From positions 1 through 23,587 of the forward strand of contig DDVI01000135.1 in NCBI GenBank assembly GCA_002345205.1: 23,587 bases of DNA, in the 5' to 3' direction. Shown in pieces: positions 1-8,027 of the stretch (positions within the stretch are counted from its first letter, which is position 1; every line of letters begins with the position of its first letter). Source of the DNA: Bdellovibrionaceae bacterium UBA2316. Lineage in GTDB: Bacteria; Bdellovibrionota; Bdellovibrionia; Bdellovibrionales; Bdellovibrionaceae. The notes below the pieces were generated by a model. That model had not been told where the DNA came from. It did no database searches and worked only from the letters and a program-made list of their open reading frames with translations. Both the position numbers and the translations under genes were made by a program.

Positions 1-147
1 ACAGAAAACCCGGAATACCCAGATATTCAAAATGTGCTGAACACAAAGAACTCTGAATCCATCGAATATTCCTTCAACTACAAAAATAAAGAATTTATCT
101 CGGGCTTACCGTTTCTTCCCGCTTTCGGCGTAAAAGGAGAATTCTAA
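1..147 (+). CDS. C-terminal end of an unidentified protein (partial)
   Basis: Frame 1 is open from the first base to a TAA at 145-147 and encodes 48 residues ending in PFLPAFGVKGEF. The start lies outside the window. The stretch is rich in Asn, Lys, Ser and aromatic residues and shows no recognisable motif. Its stop codon shares its last base with the ATG of the following lipoprotein gene (TAATG), so the two are almost certainly co-transcribed and translationally coupled. The function cannot be judged from this fragment; the neighbours (lipoprotein, secreted protease) suggest an envelope or surface role, which is inference only. Confidence 0.7.
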   Translation, partial: TENPEYPDIQNVLNTKNSESIEYSFNYKNKEFISGLPFLPAFGVKGEF

Positions 148-1016
148 TGAAATATTTAAACGTACTTTTTAGCAGTGCCCTGGTAATTACCCTTACCTCG
201 TGTATGGATTCTAAACTTCCAAAGTATGTAGAGTTAAACGAACTACGTGTATTGACGCTTATATCTGACAAACCTGAAGTTAATCCTGGAGAGTCCGTAA
301 CGATCACTCCCATTGTTTCCGATGTAAATGAAACGACCTCGCTGAATTTCGAAGCCTTTGGCTGCATCGATCCCGGTGTTGCACTGGGTGCTGAACCCAG
401 CTGCGCTAGCAATGCAACGAAAGTGACTTTAGGTACAGGAACAATCACATCGGCAACAAATGCTGAAATGGCGCAAAATTTTACGGGAACAGCGACTAGC
501 TTTAGTGCTACGATCCCTACAGACGCGATTATCTTTAATCAACGTTCTGAGACCGACAAACACAACGGCGTTGGGTACCTAATTGAATACAAAATTTCAA
601 ACACCCGCGGGCAGTCAGTTAATACAATCAAACGTATTTTGGTGAGCAACAAATCAAGTGGTCAAAAAAATCTAAATCCCATAGTTGATCAATTACAATC
701 CAACGGCGTTGGTTTAGGAAATAATGATTTTCCGTTAAACGGCAAATTCACGATCAATATGATATTTAACACCAATAGTTTTCAAGTCTACACGCTGAAG
801 AAAGATGACGGTTCGACAGAAAATAAATCAGAAGAGCTAACGACGACATGGTTTATTACGGATGGTGTTTTAAAGTATTTCCGTAGCAGTAATCAGGATA
901 CAAACGAATACGAAGCGCCTGCCACAGTGCCTACGACTAGAAAAAGCTTTTTGATTTCTATTTCCCGTGATTCTCGCGGGGGGTCCACATATAAAAGAAT
1001 ATGTGGCGGGTGCTAG
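147..1016 (+). CDS. Predicted lipoprotein of unknown function
   Basis: The 289-residue product begins with a short basic N-terminus, a hydrophobic stretch and a lipobox (LTSC), placing the lipidated cysteine at residue 19. It should therefore be a lipoprotein. Residue +2 after the cysteine is Met-Asp, but I cannot say which membrane it goes to. The mature part is rich in Thr, Ser and Asn and beta-strand-like. The segment around residues 38-60 (PEVNPGESVTITP) resembles the start of an Ig-like fold, but I do not recognise a family. Five further cysteines lie near residues 72-86 and at the C-terminal end (ICGGC). The gene overlaps the upstream stop by one base, and the next gene starts at the base after its TAG, so the three form one operon. 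Confidence 0.8.
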   Translation: MKYLNVLFSSALVITLTSCMDSKLPKYVELNELRVLTLISDKPEVNPGESVTITPIVSDVNETTSLNFEAFGCIDPGVALGAEPSCASNATKVTLGTGTITSATNAEMAQNFTGTATSFSATIPTDAIIFNQRSETDKHNGVGYLIEYKISNTRGQSVNTIKRILVSNKSSGQKNLNPIVDQLQSNGVGLGNNDFPLNGKFTINMIFNTNSFQVYTLKKDDGSTENKSEELTTTWFITDGVLKYFRSSNQDTNEYEAPATVPTTRKSFLISISRDSRGGSTYKRICGGC

Positions 1017-2219
1017 ATGACGTATGGCGTTCTATTGGGTCTGTTAATTTCCATCGTGGTGCAGGGTAAAGTTTACTGTGAATATCCAGACGACTGCCCT
1101 CCCGCAATCAACCAGCTTCAATTTAAAAACAAACGCTGCACGGCCTTCCTGGTTGCCCGTGACCTAATCGCAACGAATCGTCACTGCCTACCAGATGAAA
1201 TGAATAAAGAACGCGAATCGTGTGACGGGATTAGCTTCCTATTTCCTAAATCGAAAAACCACGAACCTGAAACACTGAAATGTAAAACAATCGAATTTTT
1301 ATCAGAACCACTTGTGCCCAATTCTGTAAATGTAGATCTTGCGATCCTTAGAACTCAAACAACAAGTAATCGTGAACCACTGACATTCTCACAAGATGGA
1401 TTTCAAAATGAAAAGCAGTATACGATTTATAAAATCGATCCCAATTCCGAAACGGGCGGCGGCGTCGTCGTAAAAGCAAATTGTGACGCCATTCAAAATT
1501 CGATCGTCAATCCGTATTTTTCGTCTGATAAAAGTCCAATCATTAATTTCATCCCATGCCAAGTAATACCAGGAAATTCAGGTTCACCAATTATGTCATC
1601 AGGAAATGAAGTCCGCGGTATTATTCATTCCAGTTCAGATGGAAAACTATTTGAGTTATTTGAAGACCAACGACGCAAGATGGATACAAAGATATATTCT
1701 GCCTTTGGCACCAGTTTCGCCTGTGTTCATTTAGATTTATTTTCCTACCCTCGATACAATCACGGCGCCTGTCATGTTAAAATTGGCACAGAGACATCTA
1801 GACAGTTAGAAAAAACCAAGAATGATGAACTATCCGAGCAAATCAACAAACAAGTCAAAATCGAATTCGACAAATTTAGCGAAAAACTAAAAACGCTTAA
1901 AAATGAAAAAATGTATATACTGCAGTGGAAATTCGGCCCCATTGACGCAAAACTAGAATCCAGAAATTACTTCGTGTACACCCCACTTTGCTATAATGAT
2001 AAGGCTTATAAACACGAAAAAACCGAAACGCTAAACCTAGAACTTCTAGAAATCGAAATGAAAAACGAAATCGATAATCGTTTACGCTACAAATTCGATT
2101 TAAAATCAAAAATTCAAAAAAACAAAGTCTTTCTGGAGTTAAAACAAGATCAACAACTCAAAGTCGACTTGAACTACTCGTTCGGACCGAAGCAATTTAA
2201 AGTGAGTGCGTGCAAATAA
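1017..2219 (+). CDS. Secreted trypsin-like (S1 family) serine protease with Lys-rich C-terminal region
   Basis: The 400-residue product starts with a hydrophobic export signal (residues 4-16). It then shows the chymotrypsin-fold catalytic triad: His56 in IATNRHC, Asp107 in NVDLAILRT, and Ser188 in PGNSGSP. GNSG replaces the usual GDSG, as in V8/glutamyl-endopeptidase and other bacterial S1 variants. The protease domain covers about residues 30-245. It is followed by a Lys/Glu-rich, probably coiled-coil segment (about 265-300) and a C-terminal beta-rich region ending in a cysteine, which I do not recognise. Many cysteines suggest disulfides and a location outside the cytoplasm. The ATG directly follows the lipoprotein stop with no gap, so coupling is likely. 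The specificity and target are unknown; a role in prey or envelope protein cleavage is only a guess. Confidence 0.85.
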   Translation: MTYGVLLGLLISIVVQGKVYCEYPDDCPPAINQLQFKNKRCTAFLVARDLIATNRHCLPDEMNKERESCDGISFLFPKSKNHEPETLKCKTIEFLSEPLVPNSVNVDLAILRTQTTSNREPLTFSQDGFQNEKQYTIYKIDPNSETGGGVVVKANCDAIQNSIVNPYFSSDKSPIINFIPCQVIPGNSGSPIMSSGNEVRGIIHSSSDGKLFELFEDQRRKMDTKIYSAFGTSFACVHLDLFSYPRYNHGACHVKIGTETSRQLEKTKNDELSEQINKQVKIEFDKFSEKLKTLKNEKMYILQWKFGPIDAKLESRNYFVYTPLCYNDKAYKHEKTETLNLELLEIEMKNEIDNRLRYKFDLKSKIQKNKVFLELKQDQQLKVDLNYSFGPKQFKVSACK

Positions 2220-2315
2220 CCCCACGATTGTACAAAGCTTTCTCACCCTGATACGTCCCGGTTAAAACTCTATTAAAATTAGGAAAAACAAGGTCTTACT
2301 GTCCTTAGCTAATTG

Positions 2316-2342
2316 TCACTTTGTCTAAAGTTTTGACAGTGA
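2316..2342. promoter_or_regulatory. Inverted repeat overlapping the P450 operon -35 box (possible operator)
   Basis: TCAC-TT-TGTC and GACAGTGA face each other across nine bases, with a two-base bulge in the left arm. The right arm contains the last four bases of the TTGACA hexamer, so a protein bound here would cover the -35 element. No T-tract follows, so a terminator is unlikely. The regulator is unknown. Confidence 0.4.
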
Positions 2343-2362
2343 TTTGTAATCTTTTCTATTTA
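2333..2362 (+). promoter_or_regulatory. Probable sigma-70 promoter of the P450 operon
   Basis: A perfect TTGACA (2333-2338) is followed after 18 bases by TATTTA (2357-2362), a weak -10 box. Transcription would start near 2369 and give a leader of about 65 bases before the ATG at 2435. No other -35 of this quality is seen in the 215-base gap after the protease gene. Confidence 0.5.
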
Positions 2363-2434
2363 AACGCCTGCCCAACTGGCCACTTTGTTTGCAATTTACA
2401 CCTCCGTGGATCGAAATCCCTACAAGGAGATATT

Positions 2435-5335
2435 ATGAAATTAGTGAGCTGGTTATTAACGACATCTATGGTTCTTCCTCAATTAAGCTACGGCCAAGGT
2501 CGTCCAAGCGACGCCGTTCAGGCGACTCGCCCAATGCAACCACAGATATTATCTGTCGATACCAAAAAGCTATATTTAAATGATACTGCTAATGGGAGCC
2601 GTCCAATGCGAGCTTCACTCACTACAAAACGTGATAATTTAAATAAAACTCATAAAAAACTAGGTGATATTAGAGATCGTGCCTTTACAGACATGAACAA
2701 AGACTATGCGCTGCTTAACCCCGAAACAGGGATGACATTTTGGGAAGAGTATCAGGCATTGCAAAACGGTGACTTAAGTGTCGTCACATCTAAATATCCT
2801 GATCAAAAATCAAAATTGAAATTAGGCCATTTATTAAAACCGGATTTAATTAACCTACTACATTTTATGACTTGGATGCGCGCTAATGGGTTAGTAACAT
2901 TTAAATCTTTAATGGCCAACGATAACGATGGAATCATTGAGCTAGGCAAACTAAAAATCAAAGACGTTCCCTATGAAGTCGATGGCCCCACTTATGTAGT
3001 TACTAAATTTAAAGACGTCGAAAAAGCATTATCTCAAAACGAATTATTCAGTGTAAGAAACTACCACCAGCGTATGAAAGATTCAGTTGGCGACTTCATG
3101 CTTGGTAACGACAACAAAGCAATCAATCACGAACACACTTGGTTACGTGGTCTGATCGACGTAAAAGAAATGGAACCACGTATTCGTCCACTTGTTCGTT
3201 CTATCTTTGAACAGGAGATGAAAAATCTAGAATACGTAAAAATGAATCCTTACACTAAACAACTTGAAGGCAATATCGAATTAATCAATCACATTGCACG
3301 ACGAGTTCCGGCTATTTTGACAATTAAATACTTTGGTTTTGAAGGCATCTCGCCTGAAAAAATTATGGAATGGTCACGTGCGACTCAAGACGATTTCTTC
3401 CACAACGTAACTGGCGACGAGAAGAAAGCTAAGACCGCAATTAAAGCTGGTCAAGAAATGCAATCGACTTTAGTTAAACTGGTTGATAACAAATTTAAAA
3501 ATGTAGCCGCTTTAGCGCAAATCCCTCGCGAACAACAAACGATCCTTGATCGTATGGTTATCACGATCGGTGATATCAACGACCCAAGCCTATCTGAAGA
3601 CGATCTTTTAGCAATGGTTAAAGACAAAGTTTATATCTTAAACAAAGAAGACGAAGACATAACTAAACTTGACCGCGCTACAATCATCAGCCGCGTAAAA
3701 AGCCGTGTTCGCACGAACCTTATCGGTACACTCGTTGGTGGTTTAGAAACAACTCAAGCCGCGATTTCACAAACTTTGAACTTGATCTTGGGCGACAAAA
3801 ACTTAACAAACCAGGCTAAAAGTTTGGCAGCGGCTGCAAAGCAAGGTCGCACTCAGCAGCAACAATTCAATAATTTGGTTTGGGAAGTCTTACGTTTCCA
3901 CCCAGTTAACCCTATCGTATTCCGTTACGTTGAAAAAGATACAGAGCTATCGGGCGTTAAATTAAAAGCTAAAAGTCATATCATGATCGCCACACAAGCA
4001 GCGATGTTTGACCCAGAAGTGTTCCCTAACCCAGAATCAATCGATATCAATCGTTTTGCAAGTCCACACAATGATAAATACTTCCACTTAGGCTATGGCA
4101 AACACCGTTGCCTTGGCGATTACGTATCGATGATTCAAGTTCCAGAAATTATTTCGGGTATCCTTGAACTACCAAATGTTCGTAAAATGCCAGGTGCATT
4201 TGGCGAATTAGATTTTAACTATATGACAACTCGTGCGTTGATCGGCGGCGACACATTCGACCAGTCATTCCCAGAGCGCATGATGCTGGAATATGATTCA
4301 AGCAAGACTCGTCCCCTTTCACTGAAAAAAGTAGCGATCCAGGATCAAAGCCTTCCGTTTGAAGGTTACTTAAAAGATTACGACCGAAATCACTTCCGCG
4401 GTTGCCTATCGGGCTGGAATATCGTTAAAGATACAAACGGCAACCTAGTTTACAGCATGGATGGTAAAGTTGAAAAATCAAACTACCCACTTGAACAACG
4501 CTACAAAGCTAACGTATCAGACTTCGCTGGTAACGAAAGCATGCTAAATGTTGTAATGAGCAATACAGATGACAAACGGGCACAACGTAAGATCCTATTC
4601 GATTCTACGATACGTGCAAGCCAAGGTTACGCAACAAATTTACGCGAAGGTAACAACGACTTACTATACTGCCGCTTACCAATGAAATTCCACGTGTGCT
4701 TCGAAAGCGAATCGGAGAAAGTTGAAAATGTTTTCGACAAAAAACGTGACAAAGCAGAAGGTGACAGTGGTTTACATGCTCGCGCTAAAAAAGCATACGG
4801 CGACAACCAGTGGGAAATCCGTAACCAAACTGAAAAAGGCAATGCACGCTTAACTGAAGTACATAAAACAATATTCAACAGATGCGCTACGTTCGGTGAT
4901 CTAACGTCAACTGAAAAAGCATTTTATGAAAACCGTTACTTTGGTAAAGCAATTAACCAAAGCGATCTAAGCGATGCTCAAGCGACTCGTCCGCAATCTT
5001 ACGATGCAGACTATGCTCACGAAGATTATTTCAGCGCGCAACAACGTTACTACTACCGCGGAAGTTTTGCCAACCCACTTGGTTGGTTTAAAATGAACAA
5101 TAAGCAGTTAGACTTCTATGTACGTTTGAACTTCACGTTCAGAACGTGCATAGGTGACAATATCAAAGCGACTAAAGGTAAAATCTCTCGCTGCGAAAAT
5201 TACAACAAATGCGTGAATGGTGTTTACAACAAAACCGCCTTCAAATTTGAAGGTGCACTATCTCCCGCTGAACGACGCGCGTACAACGAAATCGTGATCG
5301 CAGACAAAGCTCAATACTGTGAGAAGGTTGACTAA
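2435..5335 (+). CDS. Exported cytochrome P450 with Cys-rich C-terminal domain
   Basis: The start is the ATG at 2435, preceded by AAGGAG (2424-2429); it opens a typical Sec signal peptide (MKLVSWLLTTSMVLPQLSYG, likely cut near residue 20-22). A longer frame starting at 2321 has no ribosome site and would bury this signal. The 966-residue protein shows P450 hallmarks in order: a C-helix segment HTWLR (about 234-238), I-helix GGLETT (435-440), ExxR in the K helix (E484, R487), a DINRF meander (about 537-541), and the haem loop HLGYGKHRCLG with ligand Cys559. The P450 part spans about 165-610. Residues 610-966 form an extra domain that I do not recognise. Cys559 is the only cysteine of the P450 part, while the extra domain has eight. 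The gene leads a four-gene operon; no reductase or ferredoxin is encoded. Substrate is unknown. P450 identity is firm; export rests on the signal peptide. Confidence 0.93.
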   Translation: MKLVSWLLTTSMVLPQLSYGQGRPSDAVQATRPMQPQILSVDTKKLYLNDTANGSRPMRASLTTKRDNLNKTHKKLGDIRDRAFTDMNKDYALLNPETGMTFWEEYQALQNGDLSVVTSKYPDQKSKLKLGHLLKPDLINLLHFMTWMRANGLVTFKSLMANDNDGIIELGKLKIKDVPYEVDGPTYVVTKFKDVEKALSQNELFSVRNYHQRMKDSVGDFMLGNDNKAINHEHTWLRGLIDVKEMEPRIRPLVRSIFEQEMKNLEYVKMNPYTKQLEGNIELINHIARRVPAILTIKYFGFEGISPEKIMEWSRATQDDFFHNVTGDEKKAKTAIKAGQEMQSTLVKLVDNKFKNVAALAQIPREQQTILDRMVITIGDINDPSLSEDDLLAMVKDKVYILNKEDEDITKLDRATIISRVKSRVRTNLIGTLVGGLETTQAAISQTLNLILGDKNLTNQAKSLAAAAKQGRTQQQQFNNLVWEVLRFHPVNPIVFRYVEKDTELSGVKLKAKSHIMIATQAAMFDPEVFPNPESIDINRFASPHNDKYFHLGYGKHRCLGDYVSMIQVPEIISGILELPNVRKMPGAFGELDFNYMTTRALIGGDTFDQSFPERMMLEYDSSKTRPLSLKKVAIQDQSLPFEGYLKDYDRNHFRGCLSGWNIVKDTNGNLVYSMDGKVEKSNYPLEQRYKANVSDFAGNESMLNVVMSNTDDKRAQRKILFDSTIRASQGYATNLREGNNDLLYCRLPMKFHVCFESESEKVENVFDKKRDKAEGDSGLHARAKKAYGDNQWEIRNQTEKGNARLTEVHKTIFNRCATFGDLTSTEKAFYENRYFGKAINQSDLSDAQATRPQSYDADYAHEDYFSAQQRYYYRGSFANPLGWFKMNNKQLDFYVRLNFTFRTCIGDNIKATKGKISRCENYNKCVNGVYNKTAFKFEGALSPAERRAYNEIVIADKAQYCEKVD

Positions 5336-5338
5336 TCT

Positions 5339-5701
5339 ATGCATATCATTTCAACCATACTTACTGCTTTGATCTGCCTAATTCATACCTACATTATGTT
5401 TCTGGAAATGAAACTATGGGAAAAGAAACGAATCCGAGAGATCTTTGGTCTCTCGGCCGAGTTTGCTAAACAAACTCGTACGATGGCATTAAATCAAGGC
5501 CTATACAATGGTTTCCTTGCCGCCGGTTTGCTGTGGGCTCTTTTGCATCCGGACGCAGCTTTTAAATTACAATTGCAAATATTTTTCTTAGGTTGCGTAT
5601 TGATTGCTGGCGTTGTTGGCGCTCTGTCTGTAACTAAGCGAATTTTTTGGATTCAGGCGTTTCCTGCATCTTTGGCACTTTTAAGTTTGGCTTTTAATTA
5701 G
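5339..5701 (+). CDS. DUF1304-family integral membrane protein
   Basis: This 120-residue protein has about four hydrophobic segments (residues 5-25, 55-70, 78-95 and 102-118) and the family-like stretch MALNQGLYNGFLAAGL in the middle, together with an acidic and aromatic first helix (YIMFLEMKLWEK). These features match DUF1304, a family of small bacterial inner-membrane proteins with no established biochemical role. The ATG lies three bases after the P450 stop and the stop is eight bases before the cytochrome c gene, so it is the middle member of the operon. It is the only integral membrane protein in that operon. A role in anchoring, electron entry or quinone contact is possible but not shown by the sequence. 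Confidence 0.85.
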   Translation: MHIISTILTALICLIHTYIMFLEMKLWEKKRIREIFGLSAEFAKQTRTMALNQGLYNGFLAAGLLWALLHPDAAFKLQLQIFFLGCVLIAGVVGALSVTKRIFWIQAFPASLALLSLAFN

Positions 5702-5709
5702 GAGTATCT

Positions 5710-8016
5710 ATGATTAAAACTCTAATTTTACTTACCGGATTTGTGGCATCAGTCCAAGTTTGGGCCGCAGACACAAAAAACTGTGAACCACAGAAGTATA
5801 AGTTCGGCGGACAAGCCTTGGCTCGTCCTGCGTTAGATAAGCGAACCGGTGAATGTTTTCACCAAACTCCTCCTGGACTTCAGGGTAAAGACCTAGCCGA
5901 TTTTAATCATCTCAGTGAAGGCGCTGATGTTTACCCCTACGAATGGTTCATGTCTTTAAAATCCGCTACATTTAAAGACGATGATGACAAAATGACAAAA
6001 GCCTTCCGCGTAGAAATGGATAAACGTTTTGGTTTCATGGAAGCTAAAGTCAGAGACTCAGTAAAAAAGGTAAATGGCCAAGATAAAAAAATTCGTTACC
6101 TAATGCCTTATGTAGGTCTAACGGCAGCCTGGAGTACTCAACGTACTGATGATGGTTTAATTAATCAAACCAACAATGTCGGTAACTCCGCAGATGCGTA
6201 CGCTGCCTATGAAAATGCAGATGGTAAGTTTGTTCGCGAAGATCAAATCATAAAAGACGTTGTGGGAACAGATGGAGTGAAAGCAAAATCTATCCGTATG
6301 ATCGGTACTAATTGTGCTCTTTGCCATTCTGGTCAAATGTCGTACGACACAAACAGACATTTTACGCCTGAATTCCGTATTCAGGGTGCTCCTGCGATGG
6401 TAAATATCCGTGGCTTTTTTAAAGACCTAATAGGATCTACAGTATTCATGTTTATTCGCGGTAACGGATTAGAAAACTTCTTAGCCGATATCAAGAAAAG
6501 AAATCCAACTTTAAACCATATTAACCCAGCTGTTGATGCTGCCGAAATCAAAGATCATTTCTGCAGAGAAGTTGCAAAGCAATCACAAAGCTTAAGTAAA
6601 ATGGGTCAGGCCGTTTTAAGTAAATCTAAATTGTGCACGCCTTCAATGTTAATCACTTTGCTTAACGTGAAGAACGGTAAAACTGCACGCATGTTTGGCG
6701 CTCAAGATGCCATCCAGTCAACCTACACATTACTACTAAAGAAGACGTATGGATTTAAAGACAGTGATAATATCGGTCATTTAACTCAACGTATGAAGTT
6801 CCTAGCTTTCCTAAGTGGTGGTACTAATCCAGCCATTATGGAAACGGCTTCAGCGTTTAACCGTACAGATGCTTTCGGTCGTATTTCCAATCTTGTTTTA
6901 AGAACAGAATTCCCCGTGGATTTAACGGCTCCAGTATCGTTGCCTTGGATTTGGGGATTAAAATACATGGGTAACCTTCATTACAACGGTAACTCAAACT
7001 CAGTTATTTTAAGAAATGTAGGCCAAGCTCTTGGCTTGGGTGCGATGGTTACAAGTGATGCACTGGATACAACAATTAATGTTACAAATTTGGATCGTTT
7101 GGAAAATCTAGCTCATAAGATCAAGGTTCCTGAATGGAATGATGTCTTTAAAGAAGTTCTAGATAAAAATGATTCGCAAAAATATTTATCGGAATTTGAA
7201 ATCGACATGAGCCAAGATCGTTTACAACGAGGTTTTGCAATCTATAAAAAAGAATGTCAAACTTGCCATGAGTCTAATACATTAGTTGGACCATCTGGTG
7301 TGCTACGCGAATACAATATGTATCCTCTTTCATCGAAAGATGGACAGTACAGTCCCAATACAGATGTTCGTGCGGCTTTAAATGCAATTGTACCTGTTAA
7401 AGTTCGTACTAAACAAAATGAAGTGATCGAGGTTCCATTTGAAAAGAAAATTTTTGATGATGTTGCCGGAATCAAATCTCGTTACTATCAAAAATACAAT
7501 GTTTCGCCAGAACAACAAGCTAAAATGGAATTCCGTGATATCCGCGGCTATGAATTCTTTCGTGATACTTACTTAGGATCGGCAGAGAACAAGAAAAGTA
7601 ATGACTACGGTAAAATGCAAAAAGGAAACGGTTATAAAGCAAAGCATCTATCTGGCGTCTGGGCTACGGCACCGTTCTTACATAACGGTTCAGTTCCCAA
7701 CATGATGCTACTGTTAACTCGTGATACTGAACGACCAAAGTATTTTAACGTTCGTTCAAATAAATTCGATCCAGTTAATATTGGTTTCCAAGACTGGGAA
7801 CGTCCAGGCGACCGTCCATGTGGTGAAGACGAAGAAATGCTATGCTTCAACACTTTTGAAACTGGTAAAAATGGTCAACCCATTGGTAACTCAAACATGG
7901 GTCACAACTGGGGTGTTAATTTATCGCACGAAGAAAAATTGGATCTAATTAACTTCTTGAAATACTTGCCACCTGAACCAGAGTATTCTTGGGAGAATCA
8001 AAACTATAATTATTGA
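5710..8016 (+). CDS. RoxA-like di-haem cytochrome c (cytochrome c peroxidase superfamily)
   Basis: The 768-residue product carries a Sec signal peptide (cut near VWA-AD, residues 19-21) and two c-type haem motifs, CALCH at 202-206 and CQTCH at 516-520. Further stretches match the RoxA/LcpA-like branch of the CcpA/MauG superfamily: NRTDAFGRISN (384-394), LPWIWG (411-416), RNVGQALGLGA (435-445), and a C-terminal GVWATAPFLHNGSVPN block (649-664). Known RoxA enzymes are extracellular and cleave polyisoprene double bonds with O2; other relatives are peroxidases or unassigned. At 768 residues it is longer than characterised RoxA (about 680). Six non-haem cysteines (25, 49, 285, 309, 704, 712) could form disulfides. 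An AGGAG precedes the start closely (5700-5704). It lies eight bases after DUF1304, in the operon of the exported P450. Family is fairly sure; substrate is unknown. Confidence 0.88.
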   Translation: MIKTLILLTGFVASVQVWAADTKNCEPQKYKFGGQALARPALDKRTGECFHQTPPGLQGKDLADFNHLSEGADVYPYEWFMSLKSATFKDDDDKMTKAFRVEMDKRFGFMEAKVRDSVKKVNGQDKKIRYLMPYVGLTAAWSTQRTDDGLINQTNNVGNSADAYAAYENADGKFVREDQIIKDVVGTDGVKAKSIRMIGTNCALCHSGQMSYDTNRHFTPEFRIQGAPAMVNIRGFFKDLIGSTVFMFIRGNGLENFLADIKKRNPTLNHINPAVDAAEIKDHFCREVAKQSQSLSKMGQAVLSKSKLCTPSMLITLLNVKNGKTARMFGAQDAIQSTYTLLLKKTYGFKDSDNIGHLTQRMKFLAFLSGGTNPAIMETASAFNRTDAFGRISNLVLRTEFPVDLTAPVSLPWIWGLKYMGNLHYNGNSNSVILRNVGQALGLGAMVTSDALDTTINVTNLDRLENLAHKIKVPEWNDVFKEVLDKNDSQKYLSEFEIDMSQDRLQRGFAIYKKECQTCHESNTLVGPSGVLREYNMYPLSSKDGQYSPNTDVRAALNAIVPVKVRTKQNEVIEVPFEKKIFDDVAGIKSRYYQKYNVSPEQQAKMEFRDIRGYEFFRDTYLGSAENKKSNDYGKMQKGNGYKAKHLSGVWATAPFLHNGSVPNMMLLLTRDTERPKYFNVRSNKFDPVNIGFQDWERPGDRPCGEDEEMLCFNTFETGKNGQPIGNSNMGHNWGVNLSHEEKLDLINFLKYLPPEPEYSWENQNYNY

Positions 8017-8027
8017 GGATTTGCCAA

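Noticed and set aside
95..448. Minus-strand open frame of 117 codons opposite the lipoprotein gene
   Set aside because: It lies opposite a gene with a clear lipobox and operon context, lacks a ribosome site and has no family-like features.
2321..2434. N-terminal extension of the P450 by 38 residues
   Set aside because: There is no ribosome site at 2321, the extension covers the predicted promoter, and it would bury a textbook signal peptide that follows AAGGAG.
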